A stretch of DNA of 64,000 nucleotides, taken from positions 60,790,387-60,854,386 of the forward strand of contig CM067298.1 of NCBI GenBank assembly GCA_034231615.1. Reading direction: 5' to 3'. The position numbers were made by a program, and so were the translations under genes. The notes under the pieces were generated by a model that was given only the letters and a program-made list of their open reading frames with translations, did not search any database and was not told the DNA's origin. The DNA is from Meghimatium bilineatum (lineage: Eukaryota > Mollusca > Gastropoda > Stylommatophora > Philomycidae). Below are positions 1-10,825 of this stretch, piece by piece; positions within the stretch are counted from its first letter, which is position 1, and every line of letters begins with the position of its first letter.

Positions 1-215
1 AATAACACTGTGATCTAACGTGTATGTCGTAAGAGGCGCCTAAGAAGGTTTTCGTCTAAAGTTCGATGTTCATCCACTGTTCTTAGATTTAAATGGCCCA
101 AAATAATGATTACATCGGATATAACAAATTGAAAATTGCAGGAAACATGCTGTAATTCGGTTTATATCATGCAAACCAGCAAGGGCTTGAGAACGAATTT
201 AGAAAAACTAGAGAG
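1..215 (+). repeat. SINE-1 copy, old, truncated by window edge
   Basis: The core 'gtcgtaagaggcgcctaagaagg' type motif near 27-50 matches the core of the better copies at 39.2 and 39.7 kb. The order of later landmarks (tggcccaaaataat, then a 'catcggata' block, then 'cttgagaacgaat') follows the same family. The GAA-rich tail is decayed. This core is one I associate with mollusc SINEs; that is memory, not a search. Confidence 0.6.
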
Positions 216-1100
216 AGTTTAGAAGTTGTTAAAATAGTAAAACTGTCATCCCTTGTCAATGTGTGACACATTCAATAACAACCAATGACTTGTTTTAAGT
301 ATTATTCCCATTAAAAAAACATTAACACTGAATTATATGTTTTTAGTTCTCTGTTCTCTCTCAGCCCATAGAAAACCTCACTGCACTCCTTCACAGGAAA
401 ACATGCAGTAACGACAGTAAGTTCTCGGTTTTTATATATTTCTGTAGTTGATCTATTCGTTTCTCTTTCTCCTTTGCTCCATGACTTTATGAGATTTTTT
501 GCTGCTTCAATTCAAGGTGCTTTCGTATTTGTAATGTAGAAATAAGTGATACTGTAATTGTAATGTAGAAATAAGTGCTTCTATACTTGTAATTAGAAAT
601 AGGTGCTTCTGTACATGTAATTATAAATAGCAAAATGCATTCCTGTTATACATAACCAAATATAAAAAATATCATTGAATTCACCTCTGATTCATGTTCC
701 TGGTGAAGATACTTGAAATGATTCACAAGTTTTACTTCACTGTTTGTTACGATTCCCAGAAATTACAGGCAATGAAGCTCTTCTGCTTTTTTAAGTTGGA
801 GGAGGGAGGGAAGCTGATTTCAGAGCTCATTCGTGCCCAGCGAGTTACAATTATCAGCGATATGCAATACTTTGAGAAGTCCCTTATACTCAGGCAGGGA
901 AGGTATATAAATGTACGTGGAACATTTTTTTCACAATTTGTATGCAGGTATCCATCCATTTAAAGTCCTTCAAACATTTGCATTATTCTAGATGGCAACT
1001 TCTGACCACACAAACTATCTCTTTAATATGATTTATTTTATTTTATTTCAGCTTACCAATATGCAATATTTCAACGTCAGCAGAAAAGTACGTTTGTTAG
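216..1100. other. Unassigned AT-rich DNA
   Basis: No gene or known repeat is recognised. About 520-640 holds a loose direct repeat built on 'gtaatgtagaaataagtg' and 'gtgcttct'. Two overlapping open frames of 89 and 70 codons on opposite strands at 694-963 look like chance: neither has a recognisable motif. Confidence 0.5.
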
Positions 1101-1418
1101 ATTATCCACAGATATCTAGATACAGCATGCTGATTGATGAGATTATTCACAGATATCTAGATAAAGCGTGCTGATTGACGAGATTATCCACAGATTTCTA
1201 GATAAAGCGTGCTGATTGACGAGATTATCCACAGATTTCTAGATAAAGCGTGCTGATTGACGAGATTATCCACAGATTTCTAGATAAAGCGTGCTGATTG
1301 ACGAGATTATCCACAGATTTCTAGATAAAGCATGCTGGTTGATGAGATTATCCACAGATATCTAGATACAGCATGCTGGTTGACGAGATTATACACACAT
1401 AAATAGATACATAAAGCG
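1101..1418. repeat. 41-bp minisatellite, about 8 units
   Basis: Units begin with 'attatccacaga' at 1101, 1142, 1183, 1224, 1265 and onward. The central units are almost identical and the edge units diverge, as expected when an array turns over at its centre. There are no unique spacers, so it is not a CRISPR array. Confidence 0.95.
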
Positions 1419-2365
1419 GGGTTGTGGGCCCGGTGATAAGGGAGGTGTTTGGTGGAGGGGTTTCAAGCCCCTCCCTTAGCAAATCTGAACATGACTTTTA
1501 GTTCTAGAGACTTAACCAAAATGTCGATAAAAACCTCAACGATTTTTCACAAAAAAAAGGTTTATAAAATTCAGTAAAACCTCATCCTTAAGGTAATCAT
1601 ATCTACAAACCTGTTGATTGATGACTATCCACACACATCTAGATGCAAGGACCACCAACACACTTAGGTTATTTTTTCCCTTTGTGATTTGCGGTTTTGA
1701 ACAACTTTTCGCAAATACACTTAGAAAACAAGTACCTCTCTGGGATAGTTTTGGCGCGACTGTCGACAATATAAAAACTATTGGCTAATGGGAAAATAAA
1801 ATGACTCATTTGAATTTTCCGGGGTTTTTTTTTATTGACTGGCGACACAAGGTAATCGCAGAGCAACAAATTCTATCTCGCATCAGCCAAGATGAGTAAT
1901 TGATGTGTTAGATCAATACGGAGTACAATTTTGCAGAAGGATTTCTAATCGTATTTCACAATTGGACAGTATTAAGAAATAGAAACACATACTAGTTAGG
2001 TGATCTAACAATTTACGCAATGGGTTAAATGCAACCCCGGTATCTTCGGTAATAAATACACTTTCTGTAACACCCGTACTTACTTCTTATATGCAGATGT
2101 CCATGGATTATTCCACTACACAGGTAAATCCACAGCGTTAACGATGAAGCATAGGGATATCACCACACAAAAAATATGTAAAATTAAGACATCGTGGTGT
2201 TATCTTGAACTCATAACTTCGTGAAGATAGGGACATTTCTAGATCACATTAATACCAAGATCATAGTCATCCATTGATGACCAACTTGTCAAGAAGCTAC
2301 GTGTAATCGTAAATAGCTGTCCATATTATTTAAGTTATAAAAACGCATATTTTATAAAGACATAC
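1419..2365. other. Unassigned; one T-arm-like hairpin
   Basis: Near 1456-1474, gagggg and cccctc flank a 7-base loop and resemble a tRNA T arm with a B-box-like ggtttcaagcc. The rest of a tRNA cannot be folded around it, so a decayed tRNA-derived SINE head is the most that can be proposed. Nothing else is recognised. Confidence 0.4.
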
Positions 2366-2450
2366 TTCCCAGCAATATAATGTCATTTGATGGCATTAGG
2401 TCAAAGGGCATGAGCCCATGGACCGCTGGATCAGCAACCCATAAAGACGT
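2366..2450 (+). repeat. Rep-A 3' end fragment
   Basis: This matches the last ~85 bp of the element at 28.9-29.45 kb, including 'catgagcccatggaccgc' and 'tggatcagcaaccc'. It is 5'-truncated, as expected for a retroposed repeat. Confidence 0.8.
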
Positions 2451-2943
2451 CTGAAGATGCTAGACATGGATACAACAGAATGAGAACTGGTTTGCTAAAG
2501 AGATATTTAACTAGAGGTTAGCTATGCAGGCGGATCTGAAAACTCATAAGATTAGTTTTGGACTGTCCATTAATTATGACAATAATTTATATTTTACCAA
2601 TTATTTTACCCTATCTTATCGATTAACAACTGTCATGGAATTACGGATCTCCAGCTTAATTATGACAAATATATAACCCTCCCCCCCCCCCCCCCCCCGC
2701 AGCTACGAAAATATATCATAATAAAAAACTAATACTCCAAGATTCATTTAACATCTATAGAATTTTTTTTAAAATTCAAACAATTTCATTTGTGAATAAC
2801 AAACATTAATAATGATGTCAATTTTTGTCGAATACCCCCCTCCCTTTTTTTTCTTCCTCCCTTCTCTCCCCCCCCCCCCCCCCTGCGGTAATTGTCTCAA
2901 ATTATTAACTTTTTTAATACTCCCTCTCCCATAATTACTAATA
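2451..2943. other. Unassigned DNA with two long poly-C/pyrimidine tracts
   Basis: A run of 18 C lies at 2681-2698. A pyrimidine-only stretch (C, then T, then C16 ending at 2883) begins near 2835. Nearby 'gactgtccattaattatgac' resembles 'gagctgtccataaatt' near 21.1 kb, where another poly-C tract lies at 21.37 kb, so both may belong to one old dispersed repeat. Confidence 0.5.
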
Positions 2944-3310
2944 TCAATCAATCAATAAACCCATAACCCTTCAGGGTCGTAGGGGTACCACATTGGATGC
3001 TTCAGCACACAGAGTCCTCCAGCGAATTCTATCCTCAGCGATGCGGATGAGTGTGGAAATATCTAGCCCTGTCCATTCCTTGATGTTGTCTGTCCATGTC
3101 TTTATTTGTCCTCCTCTGCTTCTTCCTACCTCGACAGTTCCCTGCAGTATTGTTTTTGACAAGGAATCGTACCTGCATACATGTCCGAACCATGCTAGTT
3201 TTCGTCGTTTCACTATTGAAAGCAATGGCTCTTGGACACCTGCACACATCTCTACTTTATTTCTTACGTACACATTGGTCTTATGTTCAATATTAATCAA
3301 TCAATCAATC
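2944..3310 (-). mobile_element. LINE LN-a, 5'-truncated 3' end, (ATTG)n tail
   Basis: The minus-strand frame 2971-3300 reads the C-terminal part of a non-LTR retrotransposon polyprotein, with VKRRKLAWFGHVCR, TWTDNIKEWTG and a final AEASNVVPLRP. Only about 110 residues remain, so this is a severely 5'-truncated insertion. The 3' tail is an ATTG repeat. Copies of the same tetramer lie at both outer edges (2944-2958 and about 3296-3310), which fits a target-site duplication or insertion at an existing microsatellite. It is very close to the copy at 59.2 kb, so this family was active fairly recently. The short 3' UTR with a microsatellite tail resembles RTE-type elements; the clade is inferred. 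Confidence 0.85.
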
Positions 3311-4785
3311 TATTTCACTAATATAATTTATGAAAAATCCTTGTGAGACATATAGCTGAAACTACACGAGGAGAAATAAAACGGAGTCAACTTCTACATA
3401 GACTGAACTGCATAGCATATCAATGCTAATGAATGTTCATAATTGTGTCAAGTTGAAATGAATATATTTCAGCGCAAGAGGTACATTTTACTTAACCTAA
3501 TCTTTAACAACGACTTGATATAATATAGAGCCTACGGGTTCGGGTTGTTGTTGTTGTTGTTGTCGATATCAAAGTGCTGATGATTTACTCTACTCTTGTC
3601 AGCACAGTGCATTCTTAAAACGTATAGGTCTTCTTAGTTGATTTAGTGATACATACAGTAAGTTAGTGACTGTTAAGGGTATATGCAGAATTGTTTTTCA
3701 TGGCAGTTGAAAGGTAAGACCAGTCAATAATGCTGTCAATAAAAACCAGTTAACCAGTCAATCTTCCACTGCGGGCTCGGGCTGAAAGATGCTTAAAACG
3801 CAGTTCAATCAATCGAGACGTGGCACATATAAGAATAGAAGAGAATTAATTGGCAGATAGAAAATCTAAAGATGGAAAAAATTAAAAATTAGTTGGCAGA
3901 TAGAAAATCTAACCGTAGCACAACTGAACATACAAGAAAGAATAGCTTTAATATAAGACACTATTAATAAAGAGTGAACGAAGAAAATATGGAATGTTGT
4001 TGTTGTCGATATCCAAATGCTGATGAGTAATCTTCTCCAATACATGGAATAATAGCAATGAATGTAAACATGATCATAAGCTCTTCAACAATCCAAGCAG
4101 AAGTAATAAAATAAAACATTATTTTAAAATCCTAATAGTAAGAAAATATAATTTATTTAGACTCTGAATAAACACATTTATATAGAATGAACCATTATGT
4201 GTCAATTGCAATCAGGAAAATACTATTGAAGCCCATATTAATTAAATGTCAAACATAATAAACAAAGGGAAAAGATTATATACCATTTTCAGAACTAGCA
4301 AATTCAATAGATTTTAGTAAACATGTTAGAGTCCAAGGTAGAATAAGAAACAAATAAAATGTAGGCAATTTTAGCAAGATAAACGTAAATATATAAAGCC
4401 AACGCCCTGATATAACATAGAACCTTCTGGCTCGGGTTGAAAGAAGCTTAAAACGCAAGTTTTAATCAATCTAGATGTGACAAATAACAAGCACCTATAT
4501 AGCTGATGTTGAGGGCGACTATTTTTCTCGATCTGCCCATTAATAATTCAATCGTTTTGTTACCAACATAGGATTTCATGTGGCAAGGTGATAAGCTATG
4601 AGAGTTTCAAGTTTCACTCGTGTCCAGACATCTCACTCTCGGTCGTGATAGAGTGCCAGACACAAGGACATGATTTCTATATGAATAATAAATTACATGG
4701 GTCAAGAACTGGTGGGCTAGTTTAATATAATCGTTATTTTCATTCGAACAAATTATTGTGTAGTTCTTTTGTAAAACAACGCTTC
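3311..4785. other. Unassigned DNA with an internal dispersed repeat
   Basis: Related blocks occur near 3770-3835 and 4405-4485, both with 'gcttaaaacgca' followed by 'aatcaatc' and 'agacgtg' or 'agatgtg'. A (TTG)n run followed by 'tcgatatc' occurs at 3545-3575 and again at 3994-4015. These look like worn copies of one unnamed repeat. No coding signal is seen. Confidence 0.45.
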
Positions 4786-4789
4786 AAAA

Positions 4790-4960
4790 GATATGAATTA
4801 ATGTTGTAATATATGGTCCGGCTATGTGGCAGATAGGTACAGAGCGAGTCTGTAACGGTCAAGGTACCAGGTTTAATACCTCTATTAATATTTAGCTATT
4901 ATGCATCGGGATCTCTCAGAAAGCAATGACGAACTACTGACCGTATTTGGATTGCCTAGA
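4790..4960 (+). repeat. SINE-3 copy
   Basis: A tRNA-like head runs 'ggtacagagcgagtctg' then 'ggtaccaggtttaatacc', where ggtttaatacc takes the place of a polymerase III B box. The same order is seen at 53.1 kb (plus) and 47.8 kb (minus). All three are partly decayed. Confidence 0.6.
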
Positions 4961-5212
4961 AAATATAGGTGGGGAGAAAATATATATTCTCTATACCACT
5001 GGCTTCGCATATGAGTGGTGCTGAGTTCATTCCCCAGTTTAGGAGAAAATGTTTTTTTTTATGGGTACCGGATTAATCCGGTAAGTAAAGACTGCGAGTG
5101 TGAGGAGATGGCTACCGCCCTCATGTGCAGAGCCTCTGAAATGAGATATCGCTAACATCTCACACCCCTACGGCATTAATAAATGCTATGGGTTACTTTA
5201 CTTTTACTTACT
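4960..5212 (+). repeat. SINE-2 copy, tRNA-derived head and (TTTAC)n tail
   Basis: The head contains 'ccactggcttcgcata'. The body has 'gatggctaccgccctcat', 'tgaaatgagatatcgcta' and 'aatgctatgggttac', ending in a TTTAC-type tail. It lies directly after SINE-3. Confidence 0.8.
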
Positions 5213-5239
5213 AGAACAGCCAAAACTAATGTGGTGCTG

Positions 5240-5686
5240 ATCATTACGCCAACGCGTCCATATACCCACTTCTCAAAGGCTTCAATTATGTCTTCTAGTT
5301 GTTTGTTTATTGCCCATATTTCTGAGCATACGTTGATGTAAAACAGATGTAGCATTTATAATTATCATTTTGTTTTAATTTTTAATTTTGTTTGGCTGCT
5401 AGTAGTTGGATTTTTTCATGTTATTGTAAGTAAAGTACTTTTTAACCCTTTATATTTTACTTTTAACTTCTATTTCACATCTATTATCATTTTTAATTAT
5501 GTGTCCAAGATATTGCTAATGCTCTATGTGTTGTAGTATCTCTCCGTGTATTTTTATATTTGTCCTTCTATGAATGCTGATGTAATGTTTTTTTCTGTAT
5601 TTTAGTTTTGAAAATAATATCCATTCCATGTTCTTCAGTTGCTTTGTCGACTTAATCTAACAGGCGAAACTAGAAATAGTTGAAGT
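5240..5686 (-). mobile_element. LINE LN-b internal fragment
   Basis: On the minus strand this reads the linker after the reverse transcriptase of LN-b. The landmark blocks 'atgtagcatttataatt' and 'atgtgtccaagatattg' are shared with the copies at 38.3 and 46.1 kb. Both ends are broken by SINE-2 copies. Confidence 0.7.
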
Positions 5687-5845
5687 TTTAGTAAAGTAAA
5701 GTTAACCCATAGCATTTAACTGTTGTAGGGGTGTGCGATGCTAGCGACCTCATATTTCAGTGCTCTGCTATATGAGGGTGGTAGCCATCTCTTATCCCTC
5801 GCAGTCTTTACGTCCCGGACTGATTCGGTACCACATTATGATGTA
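5687..5845 (-). repeat. SINE-2 3' half
   Basis: Inverted relative to the copy 500 bp upstream. The tail end 'agtaaagtaaagttaaccc' is followed by 'gtagccatctcttatccctc' and 'ggtacc'. The tRNA-like head is missing. Confidence 0.8.
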
Positions 5846-5914
5846 GTTTTGGTAATCACTGGATACACACGTGACAACACTCAAAATAGACGTTTGGCAA
5901 AAACAAATGCCTGT

Positions 5915-6300
5915 ATCAAGAACACAAATCAATCAATCAATCAAGTGCCATGCCGACTGGCGTAGGTGATCATGTTTCTCCACGACTCTCTGTCTCTTGT
6001 GTTGTCAATAAGCTCGGTTGGTGAGCTTCTACCGTGCCATAATACAAGCCCATCTAATAGCTTTTCTCTTTGTCGACCTCTATCTCTTCTCCCTTTGATC
6101 TTTCCAGTGGTTATTAAGTATTCAAGCTGTGTTCTTCTCAGCACATACCCTAGAAACCTTGACTGTCTGCCTCTAATGTTTGATATGATTTATCTTTTTA
6201 CGCCAGCATCAATGAGAACATCTGCATTATTTTTCTTGGCTGTCCATGGTATTTTCATCATTCTTCTCAGAAACCAAATTTCTGTAGCCTCCAATTCACT
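5915..6300 (-). mobile_element. LINE LN-c 3' end, (TTGA)n tail
   Basis: The minus-strand frame 5941-6144 reads a polyprotein C terminus with LEYLITTGKIKGRRDRGRQR and ELIDNTRDRESWRNMI, then ASRHGT. The tail is a TTGA repeat at 5928-5944. The copy is 5'-truncated and joins another LINE remnant near 6300. Confidence 0.8.
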
Positions 6301-6485
6301 TTGAATATCAAGAACACATTAAAGTATATTAGTATACTTGTAGTTCTTGTTCACTTTCTGCTAGGAGAAATGTGTCATCTGCATGACGTGGATTATTTTC
6401 TCGTTGTCTAAAGCACTGGCATTCCATTTATCTGATTCATAATGTTCTGTGCCACATGTTAAATAGTTTGTGTGATAAAATACAT
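6301..6485 (-). mobile_element. LINE reverse-transcriptase scrap (LN-b type)
   Basis: The minus strand carries the block around the catalytic YADD motif, here changed to HADD, followed by an FLLAE-like stretch (genomic 'tcatctgcatgacg'). It is a short, broken piece that ends at the tail of the next LINE. Confidence 0.6.
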
Positions 6486-6489
6486 TCGT

Positions 6490-6945
6490 GTCTTCATCAT
6501 CATCATCAAGTGCCGTCTCCGTAACGGTTGGTTGTAACGGACCTCCAACATCCGCTGTCTCTCGTCTTGGTGGTGCACTCTGCTAGACTGTAACCTGTCC
6601 ATCGTGTGATGTTGCTCTCCCACTTTTATCTCTGCCTACCTCTTGCTCGCTTCCCTTTGACTTTACCCTCAAGTAAGGTCTTCAATAAGGTGTCATGTCT
6701 TTTAATGTATCCAAAATATTTTATTTGCAGGATCTTTATTTCTCTTAGTAGTTCTTTCTTCATATTTAGTGTTCTCTTGTGATGTTCTCCCTATTCTCTT
6801 ATATACCCACATCTCACAGGCATCAAATTTGTCTTATAATTGTTTATTTAGTGTCCATGTTCTGAGCCTACATTAATATAGAATAGATGTAGCATTTTAT
6901 AATTCCTAATTTCAACTTGTTTGTAATTCGTGTCTTACTGTTCTG

Positions 6946-7043
<98 letters not shown>

Positions 7044-8010
7044 TATTCTCCACAATAGACTGATACCAAGTATAACTTCTTTGGTTTCTTAGTTTTTCCT
7101 AATACTAAACTGTGTTTTATTTACTTCTATTTCGATCTAATTTTAATTATTTCATGTATTATCTTAGTGATACTTTGTTATGCGACTCGTCAAACGTATT
7201 GCTCTAATTCTCTGTACAATCCACAGTCCTGGACCTTTTAGGTAATGGTAGAAAAACTGTTGTGTTTAGTTCAGTGGGTATGTGTCATGTTGCATATCTG
7301 TCATTGCACATTATGTGATATTCTTCACATATTTCATCTAGAACTTCCATTATATTTGCTGTTATATCGTCATTGTCTGAAGCCTTTCATCATTTTATAG
7401 TTGTTTTTTTTTACTTCTCATTTCAGTATTACTGGGCCGTCATTGTTTTGAGTTATTGGTTTTTTTTTTGTTCCGTTGGCAATCAACCAGGTCTGTCACA
7501 TATTCTGTCATCTTGTCAATATTTCTGTCTTATCAAATGTAATTTTTGCACCTGTATTTTTAAAGCATCTACCCCCATTTACAGGCCATTTTGTGATCTG
7601 CCTTATTTATTTTGCAATTTTTTTATCTCTTGTCGAAGTGACAACTTTTCTATCTTCTCTATATCACGGCATTTTGTGTTTAAACAATTTTTCTTTTATT
7701 ATTCTGCACATGTTAAGTATTTGTTTGTCTATCAATGAGTAGTGTGCGATGTTTTGACTTTCTTTCTTTTTTTATTTTTTTTTGCCAAAATTTACTTAGT
7801 ATTTCATCAGTGATCCATGTTTGTATATTTTTTTGTGTGGTTTTTCTCGTAGGTAAGCTTTCATTACTTTTGTTAATTCTTTTTCTTATGGTGTCCATAG
7901 TCTGGATTCTTTCTTCAATCTTGTTTCATGCACTCGATAATTAGGTATTCATATCTATTATTTATCTCTATGACTTTTTGTGTATATTTGGTTGTTTGTG
8001 TGCTGATATC
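6490..8010 (-). mobile_element. Long degraded LINE LN-b copy split by (TA)n
   Basis: The 3' end is at 6490 with a (TGA)n tail, read on the minus strand. From there to about 6945 it matches the C-terminal region of LN-b. After the (TA)n block, 7180-7400 reads a pre-finger reverse-transcriptase stretch (DDITANIMEVLDEICEEYH, then ELNTTVFLPLPK). 7713-7898 reads the region before it (TWITDEILSKFW). The middle of the reverse transcriptase, including YADD, is missing where the TA tract sits. Frames are broken many times, so this is an old copy, but it is the longest LINE remnant in the first half of the window. Confidence 0.8.
6948..7047. repeat. (TA)n microsatellite
   Basis: A nearly pure TA run with two AATA interruptions, inside the LINE at 6.49-8.01 kb. 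It replaces part of the reverse-transcriptase region. Confidence 0.98.
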
Positions 8011-8099
8011 TCCACCTCTAAATCTTTATTTCTTCTAAGTTCTGCATTTGTAAGCTATACATGCATTTTGCATATCGATGGATTATAGTTAGAATCGAT

Positions 8100-8155
8100 T
8101 TCATTTCAAAGGATATGATGACTAAGGATATGATGACTAAGGATATGATGACTAC
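8100..8155. repeat. Small 17-bp tandem repeat
   Basis: 'ggatatgatgactaa' is repeated three times head to tail near 8110-8155. Confidence 0.85.
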
Positions 8156-8274
8156 TACATCTTGCCCATTATATGCTACCCGATGATGAAGTAAGAGAAA
8201 GGCACATACAGTAATGAAGATTGAAAAACAGTAAATTACTACTGGAAAATGAGCCAAAATTAACAACGAGAAAT

Positions 8275-8700
8275 GATTTGTTAATCATAGATATTCGATT
8301 ATTAAACAGAAAATTGGGAAATTAGAAGCAGTAGAGATGTGGTTCTAAAGAAGAATGCTAAGAATGCCATGGACTGCTAGAAAATCTTATACGGACGTGT
8401 TCAGAGTCAAATGCGAGACGGAGATTAGTCAATAATATAAGAAAAAATACTGTCTTTATTTTTTGCAACGTTATGAGACAAAGAGGTTTAGAGAACAGTC
8501 ACAGCAGGCAAGATTGAGGGACACAGAGAAAGAGGGAAACAGAGATAGAGGGCAACAGTTTGAAAAAATATTAGACAGTTTAACAACCTGGCACGGCAGG
8601 GAAACGACAACGATTCTGATACAAAATACTGGTGACAGAGAGCTGTGGATAGCCATGATCGCCTACGCCAGCCGGTATGGCACATGTTGATAATGAGACA
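8275..8700 (+). mobile_element. LINE LN-c fragment
   Basis: The plus strand reads KLEAVEMWF and a LRMPWTAR-like block near 8320-8390. The frame 8463-8690 follows with KILDSLTTWHGRETTT and QNTGDRELWIAMIAYASRYG. This is the C-terminal end of the family also seen at 45.5 kb and related to the copy at 5.9 kb. The 5' part has several frame breaks. Confidence 0.8.
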
Positions 8701-9765
8701 TTAGATTTGTATTATATAATAGTAAAGCGGATTTTATGAATGAGATTAATGTATCCAAGTGTCTCTACCACAAGCACCACCATTTTCACAGAAGCGGTAA
8801 TCATTGTTTTGTGACTTCATTAACAATATACAAGAAAAGGATACATGTCTAAGCCCTACTTTACATTTTTCAAGCCTTACTCTTTTATTTTTAAGCCTTA
8901 CTCTTCCTGATTAACTAGTGTAATAATGAGAGACGTACTTTTAAGTCGAGACATGTCAACACACATCACATCCATAAAAGAACGAAATTGATCATACGCT
9001 TATTCTGACAGTGTATATTACAAACTAAATAATCTATAATATTCACCAACATTCTGGAGAAAGCTGTTTCAGTTGAATCACACAAAACAAATACTTTAAA
9101 TATAATCATCTTACAACGAATCTATTTTGTCTACAAGTACATATTGAAAAAAAAAGTAATTTGACCAATATTAGTGGAGACGTGCAGCCCTCGGGCTTGT
9201 ACAGTCTTATTTCGATACTGCGTACCGTGTGCATTCAAGCTAATAAAGAACAGCCAACGAGTGTTCCATTTGTCCCCAGGAAAGATGATACTGCATATAC
9301 CAACATAAAAAAAAAATAATGTGTGTTGATCAATACAAATAAGAATAACGATTGCTCTATAATTTTCTTGACATCAAGTGCAACACGAGTCATGACATCT
9401 CAGTACATCACTGGTAACATATGTCTAACAAGTATATATGCCTATTGTAGCCTTTGAATCATAATGTTACAGAAGCATTCTCAGAATCTATTGATTTTTC
9501 ACTCAGGTGCATATAGTTATTTCCCTAATCTTTCTTTTTACTTCATGTATTAACGGTTTATAATTGTTTTAAGTTGTGTAAACGCCTGTAGAACGGTAAA
9601 GGGTTTACCAGCTTACAGTAGACCAGCTAAGTGGCGGAGGTTGGCGGCTTATTGGAGTTTCTCAATTAGGATACAAATATCAGTTGAAATAACAGTTTTG
9701 GTGATTTTGTAACATAAAACCGGGTCATATAAAATTATTGTTTTCTATAGTTAACATACTGAAGT
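8701..9765. other. Unassigned AT-rich DNA
   Basis: No gene, RNA or recognised repeat. A threefold echo of 'aagccttactctt' at 8850-8910 is the only local structure seen. Confidence 0.5.
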
Positions 9766-9769
9766 CATG

Positions 9770-10345
9770 CAGGTTCCAAACAAATCTACTCAAAGTCCTA
9801 AAATCACTTCTATCAAGCTTAAGAAACAATTCTTCAATGGATCCCAAGTCATTCACGGATCAATGAAAATGGAATAGCAGATAAGCTAGCCAAAACTGGA
9901 AGTAACTGTCAGCAGCAATATATAACAGGCATCATTTCAAAAAATTAATTTATACTTAAATACTTAATGGACATGGAATGTAACTCAACTGGCCCATGCA
10001 TGCAGCCAAAAAGACGACTCTATCTACAAATTTGGAAGAAAATAACAATCATTTTTAGATTGTGATCATGACACAACAGACTCAAACAACACATGTATAT
10101 GGTATTTAAAATTGACGACAATGACGTGTGTCCCTGTAGACAGTCTGCAGAAAATACAGTACATATTTGAAGGAACTGACAACTCTATCATACAATATGA
10201 AGAATAATGTGGTAATACGACACAGCTTTGACAGACAAGTTCTTCTTCCCATGACTGATGACCACAATACAATGCATTTTAAAAATCCATACCGGCGTCT
10301 GACTCCGACTGAAGAACAAGAAAGAAAAAGAAGGCGTTAATTATT
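9770..10345 (+). mobile_element. LINE LN-f 3' region with RNase H remnant
   Basis: The plus strand reads the end of a retrotransposon RNase H domain (DPSHSRINENGIADKLAKTG, where the family has WIPSHxGxxGNExADxLAK). A zinc-knuckle-like block follows near 10080-10160 (NRLKQHMYMVFKI, DDNDVCPC). The order RNase H then CxC...H fits I/Jockey/CR1-like non-LTR elements. It ends in an A/G-rich tail near 10320-10340. The frame is broken more than once. Confidence 0.75.
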
Positions 10346-10564
10346 AAAACCTCTCTGGAACTGTAGAGGAGTTAAAGTGTTAGCAAGATTTAGTCGAGAG
10401 AACGAATATACACCGCGTCGCAGTTTAATTTGCAACAATGTCCCGACAAATCTGACTAAAAGTTTATAATTAATACATTGACTTTTTTTCTAATGTCATT
10501 GAACGGTGGACGTCCGTAATATATTGTCAGTAGAAAAGCAGAATGTCGCAACCTGTTTTATAAG

Positions 10565-10825
10565 TATTAATCCTAAAGATAGTAGATTTAATCCATAGCA
10601 TTTATTAGCGCAGTGTGAGATGCTAGCGATCTCACATTTCAGTAGCTATATGAGGGCGACAGCCATCCCCACTCCCTAGCAGTCATTACTGTTCGAATTT
10701 ATCTGGTTCCCAATTAAAGCTGAATCCTCCTGGGAGCCGTTGAGATATAAAAAACACATCCAAGACCATTCTTATGCGAAGCCAGTGGACAAACCACTAT
10801 GCTAAGCGGCCTCCACATGTTAGTA
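10565..10825 (-). repeat. SINE-2 copy with tRNA-like head
   Basis: Read on the minus strand it starts with 'ggccgcttagcatagtgg', which contains a good A box (TAGCATAGTGG), then 'ccactggcttcgcata', the shared body and the 'aatgctatgg' tail. It is the most complete SINE-2 copy here. Confidence 0.8.

Noticed and set aside
694-963. 89-codon plus-strand open frame
   Set aside because: Overlaps a 70-codon frame on the other strand, has no recognisable motif, and lies in AT-rich DNA where frames of this length arise by chance.
1101-1418. Regular 41-bp repeats as a CRISPR array
   Set aside because: Units are head to tail with no unique spacers, and the DNA is eukaryotic.
1419-1490. tRNA gene
   Set aside because: Only a T-arm-like hairpin is present; no acceptor, D or anticodon arm can be placed around it.
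6868-7053. Transmembrane-like YIYI protein
   Set aside because: Product of a (TA)n microsatellite. The same applies to 32947-33174 and 47690-48153.
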